A stretch of DNA of 64,000 nt from Agarivorans gilvus (GCF_001420915.1 NZ_CP013021.1:3692501-3756500), one strand, 5' to 3'. Counted from the first letter of the stretch, positions 35,850 through 44,859 are shown. The notes: generated by a model not told the origin, from the sequence alone. Translations and numbers: made by a program.

Positions 35850-37799
35850 TTAGTTAGTTTTGAAACGAGAAACCATCGCTTGTAACCCAGAGGCTAAGTC
35901 ATTTAATTGGCTGGCGCTGAGTTCTAATTGTTGTGATACCTCATTAGCTTGGCTAGAGCCATCGTGTATATCGGTAATATTGCGGTTAATCTCCTCAGCC
36001 ACTAGATGCTGCTCTTCGGCCGAAGCGGCAATTTGGGTGGTCATATCACGAATGGTTAATACCGATTGCAAGATAGCTTGAAACACCGTGCTGGTTTGCT
36101 GGGTTGCGTTAACCGTAGTGCTTGAATGCTCGATGCTGCTAGAGAGTTTTTGTGCCACATTGCCAGTTTGTTGGCGTAGGTTAGTCAGTAACTTGTCGAT
36201 TTCTTCGGTGGATTCAGCGGTGCGCCCCGCTAGAGTTCTCACTTCATCAGCCACTACTGCAAAGCCACGGCCCTGTTCACCCGCGCGAGCCGCTTCTATC
36301 GCCGCATTTAAGGCAAGTAGATTGGTTTGTTCGGCGATGCCACGAATGGTATCGAGAATCACCGTAATATTGGCCGACTGTTGCGACAACGCGTCCATGG
36401 CTTGATTCGAGTCATTCAAAGTGGCTTCTAGTTGGCTAACCGCCTGTACGGTATCTTGAATTAACTGGTGGCCTTCTTCTACTTGGTGTTGGCTGTCATC
36501 GGCACTGGAAGCCGCCTGACTACAGTTAGACGCCACTTCGTTAGAGGTGGCCACCATTTCGTGGAAGGCTGTTGAGACTTGTTCAACCGCTGCCAGTTGA
36601 CTCTCGGCAATTTGCTTCATTTTGCTAGATAAGTCATTGGCGTGTATCGAGGACTTGTCTACTTGCTGGCTATTGTCTTTGATGCGCCCCACTAACACAT
36701 TGATGGACTCAACAAAACGGTTAAAGGCGCTGGCCATTTGCCCCGATTCGTCTTTAGCTTGAATATTGAGCCGCTGGGTGAGGTCGCCCTCTCCAGAGGC
36801 GATACTCTCTAAACCTTCGGTGATGGTAAGCATCGGTTTGGTAATCACATTCATTAAGGTGTAGCCGATGGCCAAGAATAGCAAGACCATTACTACAGCA
36901 ACACCCAAGATCAATGTTATTAAAGAGTTGGCCTCTTGATACACTTCGCCGGTGGGCATAAAGCCGATAAAGCGCCAATTAAGCTCGGGAGAGACATACA
37001 CATTGGCTAACCAAGTTTGGCCATTCATTTCAATTTGATGGAGTCCGGTGGACGCATTGTTCACCTCTTGATAAGAGCCTACATCGCTCAAGGCCTTAAA
37101 TAGATTATCTTCATTAGAGGGGTCGGCCAGAATATTGCCGGTATCCTCAATCATGATGACGTAGCCCTGCTGACCAAATTTTACCTTCTTAATCAGCTCG
37201 GTCAGCTTGCTTAGGGTCACGTCTACACCAACGGTACCATAGGCACCATTTTGTCCTTCAAAACGCATTAAGTAATCGAGGAGCGGAGCCTTGGTATTAA
37301 TGTCTTGATAAGCGGCGATCCGCACTGGCGAGCGAGCATCGATGGACTGCGGATACCAAGGGCGTTTGCGCGGATCATAGTTGGCTGCGTTGTTACTCAG
37401 CGGCCACTGAATGTAGCCGCCATGGTCCATGCCCAAGTACACATAGGCTAGATCTGGCCGAGCTTCGCCAAATTGGCTCATTAATTCAAAGGCCTGCTGT
37501 TCAACTCCGCCAATGCTGTCGGTACGCATCATTTGGCTGGGTTTATCTATATAGGTTGTTACAGAGTGATCGAGCTGTTTGATAGCCGATGCATTAGCCA
37601 AGAAACGGGCATCTTCGGCTAAGCCATTTAAATATATCGAGAAGGTGGTGTCGATGTGGCCCAACTCTGCATGACTGCGATGTTCAAAGTTTAGTTTGGC
37701 GTTTTCTCTCACATTTAAGATGGTAATAATTGAAACGATCAGTACCGGTAAGATGACCCCGGCGAGTAGTAACAATAGAAATTTTGTTCTTATTTTCAT
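35850..37799 (-). CDS. Methyl-accepting chemotaxis protein with Cache sensor
   Basis: A 649-residue chemoreceptor. Order: membrane helix at ~7-27, a periplasmic dCache-type domain of ~250 residues with the typical WYPQS...APLLDYLMRF and YGTVGVDVTLSKLTEL pattern, second helix near 285-310, HAMP, and a long cytoplasmic signalling domain with the hairpin tip AEQTNLLALNAAIEAARAGE near residue 495. The dCache pattern suggests small organic ligands such as amino or organic acids, an inference. It reports to CheA/CheW, which are not in this window. Confidence 0.95.
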   Translation of the reverse strand: MKIRTKFLLLLLAGVILPVLIVSIITILNVRENAKLNFEHRSHAELGHIDTTFSIYLNGLAEDARFLANASAIKQLDHSVTTYIDKPSQMMRTDSIGGVEQQAFELMSQFGEARPDLAYVYLGMDHGGYIQWPLSNNAANYDPRKRPWYPQSIDARSPVRIAAYQDINTKAPLLDYLMRFEGQNGAYGTVGVDVTLSKLTELIKKVKFGQQGYVIMIEDTGNILADPSNEDNLFKALSDVGSYQEVNNASTGLHQIEMNGQTWLANVYVSPELNWRFIGFMPTGEVYQEANSLITLILGVAVVMVLLFLAIGYTLMNVITKPMLTITEGLESIASGEGDLTQRLNIQAKDESGQMASAFNRFVESINVLVGRIKDNSQQVDKSSIHANDLSSKMKQIAESQLAAVEQVSTAFHEMVATSNEVASNCSQAASSADDSQHQVEEGHQLIQDTVQAVSQLEATLNDSNQAMDALSQQSANITVILDTIRGIAEQTNLLALNAAIEAARAGEQGRGFAVVADEVRTLAGRTAESTEEIDKLLTNLRQQTGNVAQKLSSSIEHSSTTVNATQQTSTVFQAILQSVLTIRDMTTQIAASAEEQHLVAEEINRNITDIHDGSSQANEVSQQLELSASQLNDLASGLQAMVSRFKTN

Positions 37800-37903
37800 T
37801 TTCTAATCCATCAGTCTGTTTACTATAGGTAAATATAGTGGACTTCGCGTGGTTTACTATAAAAGCGCAGTATTATTAGTAGTAATTGCTGTGCTTTCGT
37901 TAT

Positions 37904-38799
37904 TTAACTTGAAGGTAAAACCCAAACTAAAGCTAAGGGAATGAATAGCAGGCTAGCTATATTTCCCAGCATCACGATTGAGGCAACGCGCTGGGGTTCG
38001 AGTTGATATTGTTCGGCAATAATAAAATTTAAAACGGCGGGTGGCAGAGCCGCAAATAAGATCAAACAGGCTTGCTGAGTGGGGGGGAGCGGTAACAACC
38101 AAATTGCCATGGCGGCACAAACTAAGCCGCTAAGCGGGCAGGCTATTGCGCCAATTAAGCCCACTTTCCAATCTTTTAGGTTAACATCGATTAAGCGTAC
38201 CCCAAGTGTAAATAGCATCAGCGGCACTGAAATTTGTCCCAGCATGTCGATGGGCGTAGCCAGTAGTTGTGGTAAGGGTAGTGTCAAGCCTCCCCATAAG
38301 AGCCCCAAAATTGCGGCGACAATAACCGGAATACGCAGACTAGTGTGAATTTTGGCTTTGGGGTCGATGAAGTATAAACCCACGGAAAAGTGCAGCACCA
38401 TTTCCACCATAAATAGGATCACCGCAATCGGCATCGCGCTTTCACCAAAGGCCAGAATAATCAAAGGTAAACCAAGGTTTCCCGCATTATTAAACATCAT
38501 TGGCGGCAAAAAAGTGCGGGCGTTAAGCCGATAAAGTTTCACTAAGGGCAGTAGCAGTAAACCCGAGCCTAGTACCACCCAAATGGCAGCGATAAACAGT
38601 TGGCTATAGTGGGTAAATTCGAGGTGGTTATTAGCCAGTACGGAAAAGATCAACGCGGGACAAAAAATATCCATGTTCATGCGATTGGCCGCGCTAATAT
38701 CAGGCCGATGTTTGCGGCCATAAAGCAGCCCCAGCATTACAATCAATACCAAGGGGCAATAATACTGAGGATTGTCCAAGCCACCGATAAGTCGTCCAT
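37904..38799 (-). CDS. AEC-family transporter, probable 1-base frameshift near the start
   Basis: A ten-helix auxin-efflux-carrier-type permease, about 298 residues once repaired. The long frame (37904-38779) would begin at a TTG in mid-helix with an odd NPQYYCPL leader. The other frame, from ATG at 38799, gives MDDLSVAWTILSIIAP. Joining the two at the C run (minus strand; GGGG at 38753-38756 on plus) gives a smooth first helix, SIIAPLVLIVMLGLLYGRK. One extra C restores it. NNAGNLGLPLIILAFGE is a family hallmark. A real mutation or a sequence error are both possible; see the pattern of similar breaks elsewhere. Confidence 0.82.
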
Positions 38800-38883
38800 A
38801 AATTGCTCAACAACCTAGCATAACAGAAAGCGTTTAAGGTGATCAGGCTTTAACAGTGGAAGGTAATAAAGTCTCTTACTGAG

Positions 38884-39134
38884 TGTTAGTAACGGGATAA
38901 AAGCTTTCGCCTATGGCGACGTCATTTTTCTTTGACGAGCAAAGAAAAACGAAGCAAAAAGAAAGCTCGCCCTGCATCTTCTTAGATCCTGCGTTGCGCA
39001 CTCACAAGGGCGTTGAAGTAACTCGCTGCGCTCAAACAGACTTCAACTTTAATTCCTTGTTCATTTGCGCTACTCGGCGAAGATGATGGGATTGAAAGCG
39101 CAACCTAGGCTTTCGAGGGTGTGAAACGTTTTTG
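38884..39134 (+). repeat. Structured dispersed repeat, copy 1
   Basis: First of four related ~240-310 bp non-coding copies. Order of parts: TCGCC/GGCGA mini-hairpin (38908-38919), TTTTTCTTTG (38925-38934) paired with CAAAGAAAAA (38940-38949), CCCTGCATCTTC left arm, GTTGAAGT (39012-39019) paired with ACTTCAAC (39040-39047), and a GAAGATGATGGG right arm that pairs back to the left arm. It ends near GTGAAACGTTTTT. Downstream copy 2 is in the same orientation 50-80 bp away. No protein is coded. Confidence 0.8.
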
Positions 39135-39182
39135 CCCCAAAGTGTGTTTGCATTTTTAGTTTAGGAGGGCTGTTAGTCTCGT

Positions 39183-39447
39183 TTTATCATTTTGTTTTGT
39201 ATCGAGTTGTTAGTAAGGGTTTCGCCCTGACGGCGATATACTTTTCTTTGCTGGCCAAAGAAAAGTATACAAAAGAAAGGCCACCCTGCATCTTCTTAGA
39301 TCCTGCGTTGCGCATTCCCAAGGGCGTTGAAGTAACTCGCTACGCTCAAACAGACTTCAACTTAATCCCTTGTCCACTTGCGCTACTCGGCGAAGATGAT
39401 GGGATTTAAAAGCACAATCTTGGCTAGCGAGGGTGAAACGTTTTTTC
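39183..39447 (+). repeat. Structured dispersed repeat, copy 2
   Basis: Tandem copy with the same parts as copy 1. The second hairpin is the strongest of the set: 14 perfect pairs, 39237-39250 with 39256-39269, around loop CTGGC. The TCGCC/GGCGA, GTTGAAGT/ACTTCAAC and GAAGATG arms are all conserved. It also shares with copy 4 an upstream stretch reading TTTATCATTT(T/A)GTTTTGTAT. Confidence 0.8.
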
Positions 39448-39722
39448 ACTTAATTTGTTACAGCTCCCTCAAAGCTACTCTTATTAAGCCTATGTACCCT
39501 TAATATTTCTACTTTTGTGGATATGGTACTGTTTTTATATACAGTTTTCTTGCGTTTCCTACTTTCCACAAAGGCTTGCATACTTTTATGCTGATTTTTT
39601 TGTCACTTTTGGTGCTAGGTGGCTGATATACTCAGAAAAGGTGATAATCTGGGTTTTATTAAATGTATGATAAGAGGAAAGTTTCCTTGTTTAAACAAGG
39701 AATTTTTCCTCTTAATAAACTG
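39448..39722. other. A+T-rich gap with long palindrome before the cassette
   Basis: No gene is seen here. The main feature is a loop-free palindrome, 39672-39713, with two 21-nt arms that differ at only two pairs and a central GTTTAAAC. It ends nine bases before the cassette junction G39722. It could be a terminator read in both directions, or part of the original insertion target. Confidence 0.55.
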
Positions 39723-39741
39723 TTAGCTTCTAGGAGTAAAA

Positions 39742-40350
39742 TTGAACAATTCAGAAAATAAAATTAATACTGTATTTTTATTATGGATAAAGTTGGTTCG
39801 AGAAGAATTATGTAGATTCGAAATGTATCGAGATTTTATGCACACTGAATTTTCTAAAGCTCGTATTAATGATGCATCACAAAAATTTTTAGAGGACACT
39901 TTCATGCCGATTGAGAATGCATCACTATTCCTTATCGTTCATTCTCATTTTGAAAAATCTCTAAATTTACTTTGTTTTTCACTACAGGGGCAGGTTGAAA
40001 ACTTAAAAAAACTAAACGACTTTAATGGTTTTGGCATAGGAAGAGCAAAAGATTTTTTGAGTCAAGATCAATTAAAAATAAAGCCCGTATTTAGTAAACC
40101 AGAATGGCAAACTTTAACTCAGATATCTTTCGTCAGAAACGTTATCGCTCATTGTGGAGGAGAGATTGATGAGTCTCAACAGAAGCATTTATCAGCTAAA
40201 CATTTCGCTGAAAAAAATGGAGCAAAAATTACCGAATTAGACGATGTAGCATGTATTGAGTTAACAGCTAATTATTTAAACATGTCATTTGAAAAATATA
40301 GAGACTTTTTAGCTGTTCTTGAAAATGAATTGCAGCATCACACTGTATAA
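39742..40350 (+). CDS. HEPN-domain protein in an integron cassette
   Basis: A 202-residue, helix-rich protein. SFVRNVIAHCGG (near residues 130-141) holds the Rx4H motif of HEPN ribonuclease domains, and the upstream helices (IENASLFLIVHSHFEKSLNLL) fit the RiboL-PSP/MAE_28990-like HEPN group. HEPN proteins act as RNase toxins or defence effectors. The start is a TTG with AGGAG six bases before it. The gene is A+T-rich relative to its neighbours, and it is the only gene in a 744-bp cassette (39723-40466) ending in an attC site just after its stop. No antitoxin gene is next to it. The toxin role is inferred. Confidence 0.8.
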   Translation: MNNSENKINTVFLLWIKLVREELCRFEMYRDFMHTEFSKARINDASQKFLEDTFMPIENASLFLIVHSHFEKSLNLLCFSLQGQVENLKKLNDFNGFGIGRAKDFLSQDQLKIKPVFSKPEWQTLTQISFVRNVIAHCGGEIDESQQKHLSAKHFAEKNGAKITELDDVACIELTANYLNMSFEKYRDFLAVLENELQHHTV

Positions 40351-40466
40351 GCTAACAAGTCGCTCAAGTGGACTGCCAACGCGTGGCATTTTTAGTTTCA
40401 GTGGGTTATGTGGTTAAGGTGCAATGCATTGAGTAATCTAGGCGTTGGCAGCCACTTAGCTCAGCG
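40351..40466 (+). other. VCR-like attC recombination site
   Basis: R'' is GCTAAC (40351-40356), right after the HEPN stop. The 3' junction is G40466|TT. The other cassette edge is G39722|TTAGC, so in the circular cassette GTTAGC is the exact complement of R''. Inner arms 40366-40382 and 40442-40457 pair fully except for one extra A on the left arm, the extrahelical base typical of attC. GGACTGCCAACGCGTGGC resembles Vibrio VCR sites from memory. No integrase gene is in the window. Confidence 0.85.
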
Positions 40467-40790
40467 TTACCTCTACAGATCTTAATTCGAACGTTACCAA
40501 ATAGTGCTTTTGCCACTAACACACTTTTGTCCAAAGACGTTTTAGCCAGCTAAGTAAAGGTGTGTGCTAGTTTAAGAGTTAGTATGACACACTATTACTC
40601 TGTTTTAGCACGTTGTCAGATTTGGCAGTGATAATAGGTATGAACTTTGTTAACTGTTTGATATCAAGTGGTATTTGTTAGGTATAGCCATCTTTAGGAG
40701 CTAAATAAGGCTAATGAGCTAGGCGAGTAATACCGCAACTGGCAAAAAAGGGTTAACAGAGCGAGGGCCCTGTTAACTCGATGCGCGGGC
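40467..40790. other. Non-coding gap after the cassette
   Basis: No gene is supported. A degenerate palindrome at 40515-40583 has ACTAAC and GTTAGT at its ends and ACACACTTTT paired with AAAGGTGTGT inside. It could be a decayed attC site or a terminator. The rest shows nothing I can name. Confidence 0.4.
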
Positions 40791-41063
40791 TTACTTGGAA
40801 GGAGGTGTGTAACCTTCGATATCAACCTCGCCGTCTTCAAATAGGTATTTCACCATTTCGGCTTGCAGTAGTTCTCGGTCTTCTTGGTTCATCAGGTTTA
40901 ATTTCTTTTCATTGATGAACATGGTTTGTTTTTTCTGCCATTCCGCCCAAGCTTCTTTACTGATGTTGTCAAAAACGCGTTTGCCAACTTCTCCTGGTAT
41001 CAGCTGGAAATCCAACCCTTCGGCTTCTTTTTTCAAACGCTGGCAAAATACTGTTCTAGCCAT
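40791..41063 (-). CDS. yggX: Fe(2+)-trafficking/oxidative damage protection protein
   Basis: A 90-residue protein that protects iron-sulfur clusters and aids iron handling under oxidative stress. MARTVFCQRLKKEAEGLDF at the start, with the conserved Cys7, and FINEKKLNLMNQEDRELLQ in the middle match YggX along its whole length. In E. coli and many relatives it follows mutY; here no mutY is nearby, since a galactanase gene lies upstream instead. Confidence 0.96.
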   Translation of the reverse strand: MARTVFCQRLKKEAEGLDFQLIPGEVGKRVFDNISKEAWAEWQKKQTMFINEKKLNLMNQEDRELLQAEMVKYLFEDGEVDIEGYTPPSK

Positions 41064-41313
41064 ATTGATCCCTTATTGCGTGCTCACTCATAGCGTGCAG
41101 TGACGGTAAGTAAAGGTAGAGGCAAAGCTATTTTCATTGATTTTTAACGATGACAGCCAAACCCACCTTAGGTGCGTGTTGCTTGTTATACCAAAGTTGT
41201 TGTTTGGGTTCCACGACTTGTCAATCTGGCGCCAGCTTTTATCCTTCAGTTGTCACTCTTAAGTGACTGCAGAAGTCATGGTAAAGATGGCGCTCAGTGA
41301 CTTAATTCAGCGT

Positions 41314-42312
41314 TTATTCTAAGAAAGCATCAAGGGTTGTTGTGGGTTGCATAGTGTATGGGTTCCAAGCTCCTAGGGTGTAGCCTTGCCAGCTATATGC
41401 TTGTGGTTCCCAATAAAATATACCTAGTCCTTTATTTTGGTTTACTTGGCGTAGTTTAGAGATCATGTCGGCAACAATCGTTTTGGCTTCTGGATGGTCC
41501 CAAGGCACCCCAATTTCACTGATCATTACTTCGCTACCGTAGCGGTCAACCATGTCATTTAAATTGGCTAAACACTGACTGTTGGCTTGTTGCCAGCTCA
41601 GTCCAGCCGCATTGGTGGGGTAGGATGAAGCGCCTATCACATCCCACCAAGCGTCGTTCGCTTGCAGGCCGTCGAAAATCCAGCGGAAATTGGCGTTGTC
41701 ATGGCAATTGGCTAAGTGAACAATCACTTTGGCATCGGGAAAGACTTCTTTTGCGGCATTACGCCCGCTATTAAATAACCATGCATAATTACGCATATTA
41801 TTGGATGCCATGCCCTCATACCATAACATTCCGTTATTGGTTTCATTACCCACTTGGATCCATTTAGGCGTGATGCCTGCATTACGTAGCGCCTCGAGCG
41901 AGGTTTTAGTATAAGACCATACTTCCCCCATCAATTGTTCGAAGCTGAGTGAGGACCAAGCGCTAGGTTTCCACTGATTCCCCGGATCTGCCCAAGTATC
42001 GCTGTAATGAAAGTCAATCATCACATCCATGTTGGCCGCTTTAGCCCACTGAGCTTTAATGATCACGTCATCAATGGAGCTGTAGTAGCCATCGCTGGGG
42101 TTTACCCATACTCTTAAGCGTACCGCACTCATGCCGTGGTCACGTAGTATCGACAGTACGTCTTGGCGGTAACCCCAATCGTTATAAAACTCATAACCAC
42201 TGTCTTCCATCTGGGTTATCCAACTGATATCTGCTCCCTTAACCAAGGCCATTGAGTGATAGCTAAAAGTCAAGCTGAGCAGTAGCAGCAAGCTATTGAT
42301 TATTTTTTTCAT
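41314..42312 (-). CDS. Secreted arabinogalactan endo-beta-1,4-galactanase (GH53)
   Basis: A 332-residue GH53 TIM-barrel enzyme that cuts internal beta-1,4-galactosidic bonds of galactan. A signal peptide (KIINSLLLLLSLTFSYHSMA, cut near residue 22) sends it out of the cytoplasm. The acid/base Glu is in VGNETNNGML near residue 155 and the nucleophile Glu in ISEIGVPWD near residue 265. MIDFHYSDTWADPGNQ is a GH53 hallmark. Length is typical. It is on the strand opposite to the main galactan operon, next to the regulator gene. Confidence 0.95.
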   Translation of the reverse strand: MKKIINSLLLLLSLTFSYHSMALVKGADISWITQMEDSGYEFYNDWGYRQDVLSILRDHGMSAVRLRVWVNPSDGYYSSIDDVIIKAQWAKAANMDVMIDFHYSDTWADPGNQWKPSAWSSLSFEQLMGEVWSYTKTSLEALRNAGITPKWIQVGNETNNGMLWYEGMASNNMRNYAWLFNSGRNAAKEVFPDAKVIVHLANCHDNANFRWIFDGLQANDAWWDVIGASSYPTNAAGLSWQQANSQCLANLNDMVDRYGSEVMISEIGVPWDHPEAKTIVADMISKLRQVNQNKGLGIFYWEPQAYSWQGYTLGAWNPYTMQPTTTLDAFLE

Positions 42313-42553
42313 GTATTTATCCCTTAATAATGTGTTAACAACATTCCCATGTTGCCTGCAAGAACATATAACAGCGGGTTTTGGTGTCGCAGGGGAGTAT
42401 CAAAAATAATCGAGTTGATATGTTTAAATTTTGTGATTTGTGATGCTTTAAAGTTTTGGCTTGGTAAATTTACTGTTAAAGCGTTGGGCTGATCGCGCTT
42501 ATTATTCAAGCTGAATTACTATTATCAGGGGACGTCAGTGGCTCGGGGCCACG
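42313..42553 (-). promoter_or_regulatory. Promoter region of the GH53 gene, with operator candidate
   Basis: The 10-bp palindrome GTAAATTTAC (42464-42473) lies ~150 bp before the GH53 start. A related inverted repeat, GTAAAT-TTT-ATTTAC, lies before the transporter genes at 44810-44824, so both may bind the LacI-family regulator. At the other end GTGGC (42538-42542) and GCCAC (42548-42552) form a short hairpin just after the regulator gene, perhaps its terminator. Confidence 0.45.
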
Positions 42554-43570
42554 TTAGTTTTTCTTGAAACTATCTCGCCAAATAAATTCATGCCCAAAAT
42601 AAGTGGTTTTAGTGTGTTTTCTGCCTTCCAGTTTTTCAATAAACATATCGATGGCCGCTTCACCCATTTCAAAAGGAAATAAACGCATGGTGGTGAGGCT
42701 AGGGCTCATGTGGCGAGCCGAGGCGATATCGTTGGTACCTATCACTTGAATGTCGTCTGGTATCGATAAACCATGCTCATAAATGGCACGATAAACACCG
42801 ATCGCCACCATGTCTGTGGCGGCATAAACCACGTCGGGTAAAGTCGGTAGCTGTAGCATCTCTTTAGTGGCAAGATAGCCCGATTCAATACAATACTCTT
42901 TGCTCACTTTACACAACTCGTCATGATATAAACCATGGGCTTTGGTGACCTGTTGAAAGGCATGCAAGCGGGCTTCATTGTTGCCGATAAAGGCTGGTCG
43001 TTGGCAACCGCTGGCCACGACATGCTGCATTAAGTCGTAGGCTAGGGCGAAGCGGTCAATTAATACCGCATCGGTTTTGGCCCCAAGTGGGTTGGTATCT
43101 ACAAAAATCAGTTTGGGGTTGGTGTTGTAAAGGGTATGGGTGGCCTTGGCACTGAAGTGGCCTACCGCTACCACTGCGGGTGATTGTCGAATTAACTCTA
43201 AATTGCTGTCTATTTGGTCGAGGTGAAGCACCTGTAAGTTGATGTTTTTCTGTAAACTGCGGTTTTGGATGCCAGCGCGAATCGAGGTGAAATAGGGGTC
43301 GTCAATCTCTTGAGTGGGGGTTAAAAAGTTAACGATGACTAGCTCTTGGCGCTCTAGTGAGGTTTCGTTTGGCCTTGGCTCGGCTACTTTCGCCTGAGTA
43401 AATTGCTTTTTGCTACGTTTCGGCGATTGATAAGCCAGTGCTTCCACGGCTTCAAGAATGGCCTTCTTTTTGTGCTCACTGATGCTTAAAGTCGGATCTT
43501 CATTAAGAAACCTCGAAATGGTCGAAGTCGAAATGTTCGCGTGTCGTGCTATATCTTTAAGTGTGGCCAA
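42554..43570 (-). CDS. LacI-family transcriptional regulator of the galactan locus
   Basis: A 338-residue LacI/GalR repressor. The N-terminal helix-turn-helix is ATLKDIARHANISTSTISRFLN (split here by residue 23), with the hinge and a periplasmic-binding-like effector domain containing TDMVAIGVYRAI and DIQVIGTNDIASARHMSPSLTT. It resembles the EbgR/GanR type. By context it should sense a galactose or galacto-oligosaccharide and control the nearby GH53, ABC and GH42 genes; the ligand is inferred. Confidence 0.9.
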   Translation of the reverse strand: MATLKDIARHANISTSTISRFLNEDPTLSISEHKKKAILEAVEALAYQSPKRSKKQFTQAKVAEPRPNETSLERQELVIVNFLTPTQEIDDPYFTSIRAGIQNRSLQKNINLQVLHLDQIDSNLELIRQSPAVVAVGHFSAKATHTLYNTNPKLIFVDTNPLGAKTDAVLIDRFALAYDLMQHVVASGCQRPAFIGNNEARLHAFQQVTKAHGLYHDELCKVSKEYCIESGYLATKEMLQLPTLPDVVYAATDMVAIGVYRAIYEHGLSIPDDIQVIGTNDIASARHMSPSLTTMRLFPFEMGEAAIDMFIEKLEGRKHTKTTYFGHEFIWRDSFKKN

Positions 43571-43649
43571 GGTGTACCTACTGTTAAGTCATCGTTAAGA
43601 AGTGATTGACGATGGCTAAAGAGGGTTATTTCTCTTTAGCCCTGCTATT

Positions 43650-44753
43650 TTAATGGCTTAAGTTTACCGAAGTAAATGAAAGCGCATCTCCTTTGGGATC
43701 AAATATCTGCAATTGCTCGGCACTGGTGTATAGAGAAATTGACTGCCCCGGTTGTACTTCGGTATCGCCGTGATTGAGGTACTTAAAATTGTCAATGCTA
43801 TGGCACTGACCAAAAACATAAGTCATTCCGCCGAGACGTTCTACTACTTCACATTGGAAATCCAACACTAAACTATTGGTCTCGGTAGCGAGATGTTCAG
43901 GGCGCACACCCAGCGTGAGCTGCTCACCTACCGCCTGTTGGCGAACTTGAATTGGCAGCGTCATTTGGTGGCCCGATTCCAGCTTGACCGTTAGGCTCAC
44001 TTCATCCCAAGCACTTACGCTACATGGCAAGAAGTTCATTTTAGGGGAGCCGATAAAGCCCGCCACAAACTTGTTTTTAGGTTGATGGTATAGCTCCATC
44101 GGAGAACCCACTTGCTCAATCCGTCCATCTCTTAGTACCACAATTTTATCGGCCAGCGTCATCGCTTCTACTTGGTCGTGAGTCACGTAAATCATGGTTG
44201 ATTTAAGTTCTTGGTGCAGCTTGGCGATATGCAAACGCATGTCTACACGCAGCTCTGCATCAAGGTTAGAAAGCGGTTCATCAAATAAGAATACTTTAGG
44301 GTCGCGCACAATCGCGCGGCCAATGGCGACCCGCTGACGTTGCCCGCCTGACAATTGCGCCGGTTTACGGTCAAGCAAGTGCTCTAATTGCAGGGCTTTA
44401 CCCACTAAGGCTATTTTCTTTTCGCGTTCTTCTTGCGGGACTTTGTTCACTTTAAGTGAATAGCTCATGTTTTCTGCCACAGTCATGTGCGGGTAAAGGG
44501 CATAGGATTGAAATACCATGGCAACGCCACGCTCTGAAGGTGGGGTATCGTTAACCACTTTGCCAGCGATAGAAATATCTCCACCGCTGATTTCCTCAAG
44601 GCCGGCAATCATTCTTAGCAGAGTGGATTTGCCACAACCAGACGGGCCAACAAACACCACAAACTCACCTTCTTCAATAGACAAGTTAACGTCATGAATG
44701 GTTTGGGTATCGTCAAAGCGCTTGACGATATTAGCTAGCTGAATAGAAGACAT
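43650..44753 (-). CDS. MalK/UgpC-type sugar ABC transporter ATPase
   Basis: A 367-residue ATP-binding subunit. Walker A GPSGCGKST near residue 36, signature LSGGQRQR near 134, Walker B VFLFDEPLSNLD near 154, the switch His in YVTHDQVEAMTLAD, and a C-terminal TOBE-type regulatory region. It should power the divergently encoded MalFG-like permeases and binding protein. It is separated from the binding-protein gene by a 214-bp shared control region. Confidence 0.95.
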   Translation of the reverse strand: MSSIQLANIVKRFDDTQTIHDVNLSIEEGEFVVFVGPSGCGKSTLLRMIAGLEEISGGDISIAGKVVNDTPPSERGVAMVFQSYALYPHMTVAENMSYSLKVNKVPQEEREKKIALVGKALQLEHLLDRKPAQLSGGQRQRVAIGRAIVRDPKVFLFDEPLSNLDAELRVDMRLHIAKLHQELKSTMIYVTHDQVEAMTLADKIVVLRDGRIEQVGSPMELYHQPKNKFVAGFIGSPKMNFLPCSVSAWDEVSLTVKLESGHQMTLPIQVRQQAVGEQLTLGVRPEHLATETNSLVLDFQCEVVERLGGMTYVFGQCHSIDNFKYLNHGDTEVQPGQSISLYTSAEQLQIFDPKGDALSFTSVNLSH

Positions 44754-44785
44754 CGAATTTCCTTATGATAAAAAAGTAAAAATAG

Positions 44786-44800
44786 TGTGACATGTCTCAT
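44786..44800. promoter_or_regulatory. Weak CRP site candidate
   Basis: TGTGA-N6-... reads TGTGACATGTCTCAT: a perfect left half and a partial right half (TCAT). It is 33 bp before the ATPase start on the minus strand, so it may serve that direction. Confidence 0.4.
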
Positions 44801-44809
44801 TTATATTTA

Positions 44810-44824
44810 GTAAATTTTATTTAC
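44810..44824. promoter_or_regulatory. Operator candidate for the LacI-family regulator
   Basis: GTAAAT-TTT-ATTTAC is an exact 6-bp inverted repeat with a 3-bp spacer in the divergent control region. It resembles the GTAAATTTAC palindrome before the GH53 gene. Binding by the local regulator is inferred. Confidence 0.4.
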
Positions 44825-44859
44825 CGTATGTTTCTTCTGTCACAGTGCTAATCGTTTTT

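Noticed and set aside
37904..38779. AEC gene starting at TTG 38779
   Set aside because: This start begins in mid-helix with a poor leader, while the other frame supplies the missing N-terminus through one extra base.
39197..39409. 70-codon ORF in repeat copy 2
   Set aside because: It covers the hairpins of the repeat and the other copies have the frame broken, so it is not a gene.
38884..39447. CRISPR array or type III TA repeat array
   Set aside because: Copies are ~240 bp, only two are in tandem, and there are no short regular repeats with spacers or cas genes.
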